Shown: in pieces, positions 19,197 through 28,036 of the stretch | Layout of the letters: every line of letters begins with the position of its first letter | Position numbering within the stretch: the stretch's first letter is position 1 | Origin: Frankia umida | Lineage (GTDB): Bacteria; Actinomycetota; Actinomycetes; Frankiales; Frankiaceae | Assembly (NCBI RefSeq): GCF_023242945.1 | Contig: NZ_JALKFT010000017.1 | Location: forward strand, 67,497-131,496 | DNA: 64,000 nt | Reading direction: 5' to 3' | Notes under the pieces: model-generated | Seen by the model: the letters and a program-made list of their open reading frames with translations, nothing else | Databases searched by the model: none | What the model was told of the DNA's origin: nothing | Position numbers and translations under genes: made by a program

Positions 19197-22100
19197 GTGA
19201 GCGAGCCGGGAACAGCGCAAGCGGGAACGGACACGCGGGTGGATGCCTCCCGCGAGCTCGGCCGCCCGCCGGTCGTGCGGGAATCCACCGACGGTGCCGA
19301 GGCTTCCGTGCGCCGCGCCGCGCCGACGCCGGTGGGCGCGGCCGTCCCGGCGGGCCGGGCCGTCCGCCTGGCCGACGCCGTCGGCGAGCCCGTGGCCGCC
19401 AGCGCCGCGGGCGCCTCGGCGGACCCGCCCACCGAGGCGCCCGCGGCGACCGGCCCGCTGCGTACCGGGCGGCACACCCATCGCGAGGTCAGGGTGGGGC
19501 GAGGCTCACGCCGCCGGTTCGCGCTGCGTGACCTGCCCGTCCACGGCAAGCTGTTCGCCGCGCTCGCCGTGCCCACGGCGGCCTTCCTCGCCCTGGCGTT
19601 GCTCTCCGCCGCCACCTGGCTGTCCAGCGCGGCCAGCTATGGACGCGGAGTGACCGCGGCGAAGCTGGGACGGCAGGTGGTCGCCACCGTCCACGAACTG
19701 CAGATCGAGCGCGACCTCGCGGTCGGGTTCATCAGTGCCGGGCGAGGGGCCGACCCGGCGACGTCCCTGACCACCCGCCTCGATGGCGAGCAGCGCGTCG
19801 TGGACACCGCGGTCGGCTCGCTGCGCGGATCGCTGCGCTCCTCCCGGGACGATCTCGGTGAGTCCGGCGACCGTCTGGTGGACGGACTGCAGAGCCGGCT
19901 GGACGGACTGGCGGCGCTACGCCGCTCCGTGCGGGCCGGCGGGCTGCCCACGGATGCGATCTTCAACCAGTACTCGGGCACGATCGCCGCACTGGTCGCG
20001 CTCGACGCGCGGATCGGGCAGGGTCGTGACGACGTCGACCTGCAGTACTCGGTCGCCGTCCTGAACAGCCTGACCACGCTGAAGGAGACCGAATCCCAGA
20101 TTCGTGGTCAGCTGTTCGCCACCGCGTTCGCACATCGCTTTGCCTTCGGTGACTCCGATCGGTTCTCCGGTCTGCTCGCGCAGGAACAGGCCGCGCAGGA
20201 CGCCTTCCGCGCCACCGCCCGGGTCAGCGACCGGGCCCGCTTCGACCAGGTGGTCAATGGGCAGGCGGTGCTGACGGTCAGGCGCATCGCACAACGCGCG
20301 GTCCAACGGCAGCGACTGAGCGATCTGGATATCGACCCGGAGCAGTGGTTCGCGGCCAGCACCACCTACATCGAACTTCTGCGCACGGTCGAGTCCACGT
20401 TGCTGGACAACGTCACCGGCTCCGCGGAGGATCTGCGCTCGCAGGCCTGGGAACGCACCGGACTGATCGGCGCCTTCATTCTGGTCATCACCATCGGCGC
20501 GGTCATCTGGACACTGGCGATCGCACGGACGATGACGGTCCCGCTTCGCCGCCTGCGTACCGGCGCGCTCGAGGCCGCGCAGGTGCGGTTGCCGGCACTC
20601 ATCGAGGAACTACGCAGTTCCGACTCCGAACATGTCGAGACGGTGATCCGACCGATCGGCATCGATTCACGCGACGAGATCGGTGAGGTCGCCCGCACGG
20701 TCGACCATCTCCAGCGTGAGGCGGTGCGGCTGGCAACGGAACAGGCCGGACTGCGACGCAATGTGAACACTCTGTTCCTGAGTCTTTCCCGGCGTAGTCA
20801 GAGTCTGATCGAACGCCAGATCGCGCTGATCGACCGGCTGGAAGCCGCCGAGGAGAACCCGGCCCAGTTGGAGAACCTGTTCCGCCTGGACCATCTGGCG
20901 ACACGGATGCGGCGTAACAGCGAGAACCTGCTGGTGCTCGCCGGCACGGGGCCTGGCCGGCGCCGGTCGGGTCCGGTGCCCCTCGGCGACGTGCTCCAGG
21001 CCGCCCTCGGCGAGATCGAGCAGTACGAACGGGTGCAGATCGTCGAGGTGGCGGACGTGCGCCTGGCCGCCGACGCGGTGAACCACGTCGTGCACCTGGT
21101 GGCCGAACTGCTCGAGAACGCCGCCCAGTTCTCCCCGCCGTACCTCCCGGTGGACCTCGCGGCCACCACGCTGGGCGACGGCGCGGTGCTGGTGGCCATC
21201 GACGACAGCGGTCTGGGCATGTCCGATCGGGAGCTCGGGCTGGCCAACCAGCGGCTCGCCCAGCCCCCGCTGTTCGACTTCTCCATCGCGCAGCGCCTGG
21301 GCCTGTTCGTCGTCGCCCGCCTGGCCGACCGCCACGGCATCAAGGTGCGGCTGGCCCACTCGCACGACGGTGGGGTGCGGGCCACGGCCCTGCTGCCCGC
21401 CGCACTGCTGGCCCCAGCCCCGACCCCCGTGACGAGCCCCCGCGAGATCACGGCGGGCGGGCTCGAACCGGCTTACACCGACCTGCCGCTGCCGAGGATG
21501 TCGGCGGGACCGGACCCGGACGCCGATCAGACGATCACCCGGCCGGTCGACCTCGTCGCACCACCGGCCGCGGACCCGGTCACCACCCGGGCCGTGCCCA
21601 CGGGCCATCCCGATCTGCCCGTTCGCACGCCGCTGCCCGTCCGCACCGGTGTGCCCGCCGGCGCCGAGCCGCCCGTCGGTACCGAGCCGCCCGTGGCCCT
21701 GGCGTCACCGCCGGCACCCGAACTGCCGGCGATCGCCGACGCGGTGGCGGCGTTGCGGCAGCGGCGCGTCGAGGCACTCCAGGAGACCGAGGCACAGGAG
21801 ACAGAGCGCACCCCGGCCGCCGCCCCGGCTCCGGCCGGTCCCGCGACCCCGGTGGCGGCTGTCACCTCGGCTCCGGCCGCGGCTTCGGCCGCGACCGGCC
21901 GGCTGGCGGATCTGGTTCGGACCGCGGCGCAGGAGGCGATTCCGGTCGCGTTCTCGGCGGCGCCGTTCGACTGGTTCACCCGGGACGAGCAGGACGGCGA
22001 ACCGGCCGGGCAGGTGGCCATCGCGACCCGTGTGACGTACGACGCAGCCGCGGCTGCGGCTGAGCGGACGGTGGGGGCAGGCGGTGGCGGGGTACCCTTC

Positions 22101-22601
22101 GGGGACGATGATGTCGCTGGTCCCGAACCCCGGTGGGCCGCAGATCTACCAGTTCCTGGCACGCCAGCCAGCACGTCGCCGGGTGGTGGCGGGCAGGCCG
22201 CGTCCACCGGTTCCGTGTCGGGGTGGCCCTCGGCTGAGCCCGGTCCGGGTGCGCCGCGGCGGGTCACGTCGTCCGGTCTGCCCAGACGCACGCCCAGCGC
22301 GCAGCCGTTTCCCGGCGACCTGCCCTCCGCCGTTCCCGCCGCGCGCCCCGGCGACGGGCCGGTGCAGAACCCGTTCTTCGGGACAGTACAGCTGCCGTCA
22401 TCCTCGGCCCAGACCCCGCAGGCGCCAGCACCCGACTGGATCCGCGGCCGGTTGAGCCGCCTGTACGAGGGAGTCCAGCACGCCCGCGACGGCCAGCAGG
22501 CCGGCGCCGAGGACTCCGACGCGGCCAGACCCGCCGCTGCGGGTGGCGACTTCTCCGGTGCCGAGACCGGCGGTGTCGTGTTCCCCCCCGGCTCGCCGTG
22601 A
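19197..22601 (+). CDS. cvnA: Conservon sensor kinase-like protein CvnA (NIT-HAMP-HATPase)
   Basis: This 1134-residue membrane protein resembles the Cvn system kinases of actinomycetes. The order is a 120-residue Ala/Pro-rich cytoplasmic lead, helix 1 (about 121-143), an extracellular nitrate/nitrite-sensing-type domain (about 150-400), helix 2 (about 422-443), a HAMP linker, a DHp-like helix with the segment DHLATRMRRNSENLLVLAG, and an ATPase domain (N box ELLENAAQFSPP, G box DDSGLGMSD). The last 400 residues are low-complexity Pro/Ala. The classical phosphoacceptor H-box is replaced by the DHLATRMRRN motif, as is usual for the family. The downstream roadblock and DUF742 genes form the rest of the module. 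Confidence 0.88.
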   Translation: MSEPGTAQAGTDTRVDASRELGRPPVVRESTDGAEASVRRAAPTPVGAAVPAGRAVRLADAVGEPVAASAAGASADPPTEAPAATGPLRTGRHTHREVRVGRGSRRRFALRDLPVHGKLFAALAVPTAAFLALALLSAATWLSSAASYGRGVTAAKLGRQVVATVHELQIERDLAVGFISAGRGADPATSLTTRLDGEQRVVDTAVGSLRGSLRSSRDDLGESGDRLVDGLQSRLDGLAALRRSVRAGGLPTDAIFNQYSGTIAALVALDARIGQGRDDVDLQYSVAVLNSLTTLKETESQIRGQLFATAFAHRFAFGDSDRFSGLLAQEQAAQDAFRATARVSDRARFDQVVNGQAVLTVRRIAQRAVQRQRLSDLDIDPEQWFAASTTYIELLRTVESTLLDNVTGSAEDLRSQAWERTGLIGAFILVITIGAVIWTLAIARTMTVPLRRLRTGALEAAQVRLPALIEELRSSDSEHVETVIRPIGIDSRDEIGEVARTVDHLQREAVRLATEQAGLRRNVNTLFLSLSRRSQSLIERQIALIDRLEAAEENPAQLENLFRLDHLATRMRRNSENLLVLAGTGPGRRRSGPVPLGDVLQAALGEIEQYERVQIVEVADVRLAADAVNHVVHLVAELLENAAQFSPPYLPVDLAATTLGDGAVLVAIDDSGLGMSDRELGLANQRLAQPPLFDFSIAQRLGLFVVARLADRHGIKVRLAHSHDGGVRATALLPAALLAPAPTPVTSPREITAGGLEPAYTDLPLPRMSAGPDPDADQTITRPVDLVAPPAADPVTTRAVPTGHPDLPVRTPLPVRTGVPAGAEPPVGTEPPVALASPPAPELPAIADAVAALRQRRVEALQETEAQETERTPAAAPAPAGPATPVAAVTSAPAAASAATGRLADLVRTAAQEAIPVAFSAAPFDWFTRDEQDGEPAGQVAIATRVTYDAAAAAAERTVGAGGGGVPFGDDDVAGPEPRWAADLPVPGTPASTSPGGGGQAASTGSVSGWPSAEPGPGAPRRVTSSGLPRRTPSAQPFPGDLPSAVPAARPGDGPVQNPFFGTVQLPSSSAQTPQAPAPDWIRGRLSRLYEGVQHARDGQQAGAEDSDAARPAAAGGDFSGAETGGVVFPPGSP

Positions 22602-22635
22602 CCACCCACCCGCCATTGCTGCCTGGAGGACGGTC

Positions 22636-23052
22636 GTGACCCATCCGGATCCCGAGAACCCCTCGCTTGACTGGCTTATCAACAACTTCGTCGACTTCGT
22701 GCCGGGTGTGGCCAACGCGATCCTGGCCTCCTCCGACGGGCATCTGCTCGCCGTGTGCGGCGGTTTCCCGCGGGAACGGGCCGTGCAGCTCGGCTCGATC
22801 GCGTCCGGCCTGTTCAGCCTGACCGCAGCCGCGGCGGAGTTCGCCGACGGCGGTGAGGTGACCCAGACGGTCGTCGAGATGGTGCAGGGGTCACTGCTGC
22901 TGATGGCGGTGGGGGAGGGTTCGTGTCTGGCGGTGCTCGCGAGCAACACCTGTGACATCGGCCTGGTGGGGTACGAGATGACGGTGCTCGTCGCGCGTAC
23001 CCGGGAGGCGCTGACGCCGGCTCGGCGTACCGATGCACGCGAGAGCGTGTGA
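22636..23052 (+). CDS. cvnB: Roadblock/LC7-domain protein CvnB
   Basis: This 138-residue protein is of the roadblock/LC7 fold that binds small GTPases and regulates their nucleotide state. The features are LDWLINNFVDFVPGVANAIL, SSDGHLLAV, the SIASGLFSLTAAAAEF helix and the closing strands LLLMAVGEGSCLAVLA. TGGAGGA ends 5 bases before the GTG start, which fixes it. It lies 34 bases after cvnA. Confidence 0.9.
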   Translation: MTHPDPENPSLDWLINNFVDFVPGVANAILASSDGHLLAVCGGFPRERAVQLGSIASGLFSLTAAAAEFADGGEVTQTVVEMVQGSLLLMAVGEGSCLAVLASNTCDIGLVGYEMTVLVARTREALTPARRTDARESV

Positions 23053-23117
23053 GACATGATCGCGCGAGCGGCGTCGCTCGCCGCCGGCGGGCGGACGACC
23101 GGGTGAACGGGGACGTG

Positions 23118-23462
23118 ATGGAACCGTCGGGCGAACTCGTCCGGCCGTACGCGGCGACCCGTGGCCGGGCCCGGCCCTCACGCCTGCTGGCCCTCGAGGC
23201 CATGGTCACGACCACGTCGTTCGGTCTGGCCCGGCTGCCCGCGCTGCTGCTGGAACAGCGCTCCATCGTGTCGATGTGCGAACGTCCGCAGTCAGTGATC
23301 GAGATCGCGGCGGGGTTGCGCCTGCCGGTGGGCGTGGTGCGGGTGCTCGTCGCGGACGCCGCGGCCGAGCGCCTGGTGGACGTGTCCCAGCTGACCCTCA
23401 ACAACGGTGCGCCCGGTCTGGATCTGCTGGGCCGGGTCCTGTCCAGCCTGCGACGCCTCTGA
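23118..23462 (+). CDS. cvnC: DUF742-family protein CvnC
   Basis: This is a 114-residue DUF742 protein with the family opening LVRPYAATRGR and a winged-helix-like C-terminal half (VIEIAAGLRLPVGVVRVLVA). The ATG at 23118 follows GGGGA; GTG at 23103 or a GTG overlapping the cvnB stop at 23049 would add non-conserved residues. In the complete system the next gene is the GTPase CvnD; here the following gene is proline dehydrogenase, so the module appears to lack cvnD at this site. Confidence 0.85.
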   Translation: MEPSGELVRPYAATRGRARPSRLLALEAMVTTTSFGLARLPALLLEQRSIVSMCERPQSVIEIAAGLRLPVGVVRVLVADAAAERLVDVSQLTLNNGAPGLDLLGRVLSSLRRL

Positions 23463-23466
23463 CCCG

Positions 23467-23516
23467 CCAGCACCGTCCGACCACCAGCACCGTCCGACCG
23501 CCAGCACCGTCCGAGC
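23467..23516. repeat. 17-bp tandem repeat, 3 copies, after the cvnC stop
   Basis: Three near-identical copies of CCAGCACCGTCCGACCA start 4 bases after the cvnC stop codon, with single-base differences at the last position. No coding function is apparent. Confidence 0.9.
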
Positions 23517-23647
23517 TACGAGAACCATCAGAGCTGGCTGATCAGCCAGGCGGCGCCGATCGGCCGGTCGGATGGACAGCCCGCTCCGATCGGGTGACGC
23601 TACGTGAGGTCTCTGCTCGTACCCGTGGTGTCGAACGGCAGGTGGTC

Positions 23648-24583
23648 ATGCTCAGAACCCTGGTCCCACACCTGCTGCGGACCGCGCCGGTGCGCCTCGC
23701 GCTGACCCATGGCCCGCTCTCGTCGGCCGTGGTCGACCGGTTCGTGGCGGGTGGCACTGAGCAGGACGCGGTGGCCGCGGTCGTCCGACTGGCCGGCGGG
23801 GGACTGCGGGCCTCGGTGGATCTGCTGGGCGAGGGGGTGCTGGGCGCGCAGGACGCCCACGGCACCGTCGAGGCGTACCTGCGCCTGCTCGCGGTCGCCG
23901 ACCAGCACGGGGTGGCCGCCGGCCTGGACGTCTCGGTGAAGCTGTCGGCGCTCGGCCAGGCGGTGCCCCGCGACGGGCAGGCAGTGTCCGCCGCGAACGC
24001 CGCGCTCATCGCCGCACGGGCCCAGTCCCTGGGGGCGACGATCACCCTGGACATGGAGGACCACACCACCACCGACGCGACCCTGACCACCCTGGTGCAG
24101 CTGCGCCGCGACTTCCCGACGGTCGGCGCCGTCGTGCAGGCCCAGCTGCGCCGCACCGAGGCCGACTGCCGCGACCTGGCCCGGGCCGGCTCCCGCGTGC
24201 GGCTGTGCAAGGGCGCCTACCTCGAACCCGCCTCGCTTGCCCACCAGGGGCGCCGCGCGGTGTCCGCGTCCTACGCCCGCTGCCTGGGCATCCTGATGGC
24301 CGGCCCGGGCTATCCGATGATCGCCACGCACGATCCCGAGCTGCTCGAGCTGACCGGACGGCTGGTGCGCCATCTGGACCGCCCGGCGGCCAGCTACGAG
24401 TACCAGCTGCTGTTCGGGGTGCGTCCCGCCGAACAGCGTCGGCTGGCCGCGGCCGGCGCCACCGTGCGGGTGTACCTGCCGTACGGGCCGGACTGCGTGC
24501 CGTACCTGTCCCGCCGCGTGGTCGAGAAACCGGCGAACCTGCTGCTGGCCCTGCACGCCGCGAGTGACCGAGCAGCCCGATGA
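23648..24583 (+). CDS. Proline dehydrogenase
   Basis: This 311-residue FAD enzyme oxidises L-proline to pyrroline-5-carboxylate, the first step of proline catabolism. The barrel signatures are SVKLSALGQAVP, ITLDMEDHTTTDATL, VGAVVQAQLRRTEADC, SRVRLCKGAYLEP and ASYEYQLLFGVRP, and the C-terminus has VYLPYGPDCVPYLSRR. An in-frame GTG lies 2 codons upstream of the ATG used. The stop overlaps the next gene's start (ATGA), so this is a two-gene put operon. It is a monofunctional actinobacterial form, not the fused PutA of proteobacteria. Confidence 0.93.
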   Translation: MLRTLVPHLLRTAPVRLALTHGPLSSAVVDRFVAGGTEQDAVAAVVRLAGGGLRASVDLLGEGVLGAQDAHGTVEAYLRLLAVADQHGVAAGLDVSVKLSALGQAVPRDGQAVSAANAALIAARAQSLGATITLDMEDHTTTDATLTTLVQLRRDFPTVGAVVQAQLRRTEADCRDLARAGSRVRLCKGAYLEPASLAHQGRRAVSASYARCLGILMAGPGYPMIATHDPELLELTGRLVRHLDRPAASYEYQLLFGVRPAEQRRLAAAGATVRVYLPYGPDCVPYLSRRVVEKPANLLLALHAASDRAAR

Positions 24584-26334
24584 GCACGTCCACCGGAGCG
24601 GCCCCGACCGGGCCGGCGCTGACCGGGCCGGCCCTGGCCGGACCCGTCTCGGCCGGGATGGTCCCGGCGGTGCCGGTGTCCGGCAACGAACCCGTCCGCT
24701 CGTATCCGGCCGGCTCGGCGGCGCGGGCGCGGTTGCGACAGGAACTGGAGCGGTTGCGCGCCACGCCACTGGAGCTGACGAACACGATCGCGGGCCGCCC
24801 CCGGCCCGGGGGTGGTGAGCGCCGGGATGTCGTCATCCCGCACGAGCACCGGCAGGTGCTCGCCACCCTGCGGGAAAGCACCCACGCCGACGCGGCGGCG
24901 GCCGTCGCCGCCGCGAAGGCCGCCGCACCGGCCTGGCGCGACTGTGATCTCACCGACCGGGCCGCGGTGTTCCTACGGGCGGCGCAGGCCCTGGCCGGCC
25001 CGTGGCGGGACACCATCAACGCGGCGACGATGCTCGGCCAGGGCAAGACCCACCACCAGGCCGAGATCGACGCCGCCTGCGAACTCATCGACTTCTGGCG
25101 CTTCAACGTCGCCTTCGCCGCCCGACTCGCCGCCGAGCAGCCACACAGCGTCACCGGGGAGTGGAACCGGCTCGATCTGCGTCCGCTGGAGGGCTTCGTC
25201 TACGCGGTCACCCCGTTCAACTTCACCTCGATCGCGGGCAACCTGCCGACCGCGCCGGCCCTGATGGGCAACACCGTCGTGTGGAAGCCGGCGCCGACGC
25301 AGGCGTTCGCCGCCCACCTGCTCATGCGCCTGCTGGAGGCCGCGGGCCTCCCGCCCGGTGTGATCAACCTGGTGGGAGGGTCCGGCGGGCCGGTCACCGA
25401 GGTGGTGTGCGCCGATCCCGACCTCGCCGGCGTGCACTTCACCGGTTCCACGGCGGTGTTCGGCCGGCTGTGGCAGAGCGTCGCCGGCAACCTCGAGCGC
25501 TACCGCGGCTATCCCCGGCTGGTGGGGGAGACCGGCGGCAAGGACTTCGTCGTCGCCCATCCCAGCGCGGACGTCGCCACCGTGCGTGACGCACTGGTCC
25601 GCGGCGCGTTCGAGTACAGCGGCCAGAAATGCTCGGCGGCTTCCCGGGCCTACCTGCCGGCAAGCCTGTGGCGCCGTCTCGGCGCCGATCTCGCCGCCGC
25701 CACCGAGGCTCTGACGGTCGGTGACATCGGCGGGTTCGACCACTTCACCGGCGCCGTCATCGACGCCCGGGCGTACGCGCGGCTCGCCGCCGCCTGCGCC
25801 CGCGCCCGCGGCGACTCCACCGTGACGGTGCTGGCGGGCGCCCGCTGCGACGACAGTGTCGGCTGGTTCGTCCGTCCGACGCTGCTGCTCGGGACGGACC
25901 CGGGACGGGAGTGGTTCACCGAGGAGCTGTTCGGCCCGGTCCTGTCCGTGTACGTCTACCCCGACGACCGGCCCGACGCCTGGTCGGACGTCCTGGCCCT
26001 CGTCGACCGGACCAGCGCCTACGCGCTGACCGGCGCGGTCCTTGGCACCGACCGGGCGGCGCTGGCACAGGCGCAGCACAGCCTGCGCTTCTGCGCCGGC
26101 AACCTCACCGTCAACGACGCGCCCACCGGCGCGGTCGTCGGCCGCCAGCCGTTCGGTGGTAGCCGCCGTTCCGGCACGAACGACAAGGCCGGTTCGGCTC
26201 AGAACCTGCTGCGCTGGGTGGCCCCCCGGATCATCAAGGAGAACCTGAACGCAGCAGTGGGCGATCCGAGGCGGTTGGAGCCGAACGTGGGAGAAAACAC
26301 GCATCACCACCACGATGGCATCCACGGACTCTAA
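24580..26334 (+). CDS. L-glutamate gamma-semialdehyde (P5C) dehydrogenase
   Basis: This 584-residue NAD-dependent aldehyde dehydrogenase converts glutamate semialdehyde to glutamate, completing proline catabolism. The catalytic Cys is residue 351 (YSGQKCSAASR) and the general base Glu is residue 317 (LVGETGGKD). The cofactor region has VYAVTPFNFTSIAGN and VHFTGSTAVFG. The first 35 residues are a GPAL-type low-complexity lead. The C-terminus ends in an unusual His-rich tail (NTHHHHDGIHGL) of unknown meaning. The start overlaps the proline dehydrogenase stop. Confidence 0.93.
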   Translation: MSTSTGAAPTGPALTGPALAGPVSAGMVPAVPVSGNEPVRSYPAGSAARARLRQELERLRATPLELTNTIAGRPRPGGGERRDVVIPHEHRQVLATLRESTHADAAAAVAAAKAAAPAWRDCDLTDRAAVFLRAAQALAGPWRDTINAATMLGQGKTHHQAEIDAACELIDFWRFNVAFAARLAAEQPHSVTGEWNRLDLRPLEGFVYAVTPFNFTSIAGNLPTAPALMGNTVVWKPAPTQAFAAHLLMRLLEAAGLPPGVINLVGGSGGPVTEVVCADPDLAGVHFTGSTAVFGRLWQSVAGNLERYRGYPRLVGETGGKDFVVAHPSADVATVRDALVRGAFEYSGQKCSAASRAYLPASLWRRLGADLAAATEALTVGDIGGFDHFTGAVIDARAYARLAAACARARGDSTVTVLAGARCDDSVGWFVRPTLLLGTDPGREWFTEELFGPVLSVYVYPDDRPDAWSDVLALVDRTSAYALTGAVLGTDRAALAQAQHSLRFCAGNLTVNDAPTGAVVGRQPFGGSRRSGTNDKAGSAQNLLRWVAPRIIKENLNAAVGDPRRLEPNVGENTHHHHDGIHGL

Positions 26335-26373
26335 ACTTGCGCCATCCGGTCATCCCCCAGCCCTGGAGTTGCC

Positions 26374-26610
26374 ATGTCGGCTGCCGAGCAGGCGCGTCAT
26401 GTCCTGACTTTCTGCGGGAAGTGCAGCTGCGGCTGTCCCGAGCTGTTCGTGGACCACGACGCCGCCCCCGAGCGCCGCATCGTGATCACCGATGACTTCG
26501 GTCAGCGGATCCAGATGAGCGTCGAGCAGCTACAGGTCATCGTCGACGAGGCCCGTTCCGGGCAGATCACCACGCTCGTGGACGCGGAACTCGCCCTCGG
26601 CGTGCACTGA
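26374..26610 (+). CDS. Small Cys-rich putative metal-binding protein
   Basis: This 78-residue protein lies 39 bases after the aldehyde dehydrogenase. The N-terminal third carries a compact Cys cluster, CGKCSCGCPELFVDHD (C-x2-C-x-C-x-C), suited to Zn or an Fe-S cluster. The remainder is RRIVITDDFGQRIQMS followed by a helix. I do not recognise a characterised family, though such short proteins occur in actinomycetes. A tandem repeat begins directly after the stop. It could be an orphan or the last gene of the put operon. A RiPP precursor is possible but unsupported, since no maturase gene is nearby. Confidence 0.7.
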   Translation: MSAAEQARHVLTFCGKCSCGCPELFVDHDAAPERRIVITDDFGQRIQMSVEQLQVIVDEARSGQITTLVDAELALGVH

Positions 26611-26700
26611 CATGGCGGGTACCACTGGCATGGCGGGTAGCACTGGCATGGCGGGTACCACTGACATGGCGGGTACCACTGGCATGGCGGGTAGCACCGT
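26611..26700. repeat. 18-bp tandem repeat, 5 copies, directly after a stop codon
   Basis: Five copies of CATGGCGGGTACCACTGG (one- or two-base variants) occupy the whole interval between the stop of the small Cys-rich gene and the start of the next gene. The unit is unrelated in sequence to the 18-bp array after the PFK gene. Confidence 0.95.
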
Positions 26701-27342
26701 GTGGTCGGGCCGCGCGTCCACACGCCGGTGAACCACGACCATCTGACGCGTTCCGCCACTGGGCTGCCCACCTCCGTCGCCGTCCTCGCGGCGGTGCTGG
26801 CCGGGATCGTCGGGCTGTACCACGCCGCTCGTCTGCTCGGCCCGGTCGCCGGTCGCGTGGTCGGGGGGCGTCCACGGTTCGTCCCGGCGGAGACCGGACA
26901 CACGATCGTCGCCGCCGGCATGGTCGTCATGTTCGTCGGCCCAGCCGGCTGGTGGCGTTCCCCTGCCTTCGCACTGGGGTTCGCCGGGATCGCCCTGGTC
27001 TTTCTCACCCTGGTGGTGACCGGGCCGGCGTGTTGTGAACCCGCCCGCTGGTCGTGCTGCTCGATGCTGGTCGTGGAGTCGTTGGCCATGGCGTGCATGG
27101 CCCGGGCGGGGCAGTGGCCGATGGCGGAGTTCGGCATGGCCGGTGACCTCTCCGGCTGGTTCATCGTCGTGTTCGCCGTCTCCGCGGCCTCCGCACTCGT
27201 CGGATCGCTGCCGCGCCGGGCCTGGGCGTGGATGCGGGCCCGGCCGCTGAGTGCGGGACCGGTCCTGCCCGCCGCGGTGCCGATCACGCCCGCGGCCAGC
27301 CGGCTGGTGATGGCCGCCGCGATGCTTGTCATGCTGGTCTGA
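26701..27342 (+). CDS. DUF5134-like integral membrane protein
   Basis: This 213-residue protein has about six membrane helices, for example SVAVLAAVLAGIVGLYHAA, HTIVAAGMVVMFVGPAGWW and FALGFAGIALVFLTLVVTG, and a short CCEPARWSCC loop. The pattern, with an early H in LYHAARL and repeated HxxM-like residues, resembles DUF5134 proteins of actinobacteria, some of which sit near copper genes; this is a tentative match. The start is uncertain between GTG 26701 and GTG 26731. The stop overlaps the AIM24-family start by one base. Confidence 0.62.
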   Translation: MVGPRVHTPVNHDHLTRSATGLPTSVAVLAAVLAGIVGLYHAARLLGPVAGRVVGGRPRFVPAETGHTIVAAGMVVMFVGPAGWWRSPAFALGFAGIALVFLTLVVTGPACCEPARWSCCSMLVVESLAMACMARAGQWPMAEFGMAGDLSGWFIVVFAVSAASALVGSLPRRAWAWMRARPLSAGPVLPAAVPITPAASRLVMAAAMLVMLV

Positions 27343-28022
27343 TGCTTCCCTCGGGGCATGGCGGCCCGGGTCCGGCACCGGACGCGCCCTTCGCCCTCGA
27401 ACCGGGCGAGCGGATGCTGCGGGTCCGCCTCGAGGGCGGGCGGGTCCACGCCAAGCAGGGCTCGATGGTCGCCTACCGCGGCCGCGTCGAGTTCGCCTAC
27501 CACGGCGGCGGTGTCGGTGGATTCCTGCGGCGGGCCGTCACCGGCGAAGGTCAGGACCTGATGAAGGCGACCGGCCGCGGCACCGTCTGGTTCGCCGACG
27601 CCGGCCACCACATCACGATCCTCACCCTCGACCAGGACAGCCTCACCATCAACGGTCGCAACCTGCTCGCCCTCGAGTCGAGCCTGCGGTACAAGGCGAC
27701 GACCACCTCCGGCGGGCTCGGCGCCATGGTCGCCGGTGGCCTGTTCAACACCGAGATCTCGGGCACCGGCGGGGTGGCGGTGCTGTGCGTGGGTTCACCG
27801 CTGGTACTGCCCACCGACGAGCCGGTGTGCGTCGACCGCGACGCCGCCGTGGCCTGGTCCGCCGGGGTACGTACCCGGGTCGTCTCGACGTTTCGGATCG
27901 GCAACCTCGTCGGGCGCCGATCCGGAGAACTCGCGCAGATCGAGTACTCCGGCCGCGGCGGTTTCGTCGTCGTCCAGTGCGGCGAGACTCCCGTGGTGGA
28001 ACCCGCCGCCGAGAGGCACTGA
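27342..28022 (+). CDS. AIM24-family protein
   Basis: This 226-residue protein matches the AIM24 (TRAP-like beta-strand) family. It has MLRVRLEGGRVHAKQGSMVA, VEFAYHGGGVGGFLRRAVTG, LMKATGRGTVWFA and, near the end, FVVVQCGETPVVEPA. The family is widespread in bacteria without a settled function; the yeast homologue is a mitochondrial inner-membrane protein. The ATG overlaps the previous stop (TGATG), so it is probably co-transcribed with the membrane protein before it. Confidence 0.85.
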   Translation: MLPSGHGGPGPAPDAPFALEPGERMLRVRLEGGRVHAKQGSMVAYRGRVEFAYHGGGVGGFLRRAVTGEGQDLMKATGRGTVWFADAGHHITILTLDQDSLTINGRNLLALESSLRYKATTTSGGLGAMVAGGLFNTEISGTGGVAVLCVGSPLVLPTDEPVCVDRDAAVAWSAGVRTRVVSTFRIGNLVGRRSGELAQIEYSGRGGFVVVQCGETPVVEPAAERH

Positions 28023-28036
28023 CGAGCGCCGCCCCC

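Noticed and set aside
26701..27342. Treating the 18-bp repeats upstream as operator sites
   Set aside because: The units lack dyad symmetry and there is no adjacent regulator gene, so they are kept as a repeat only.
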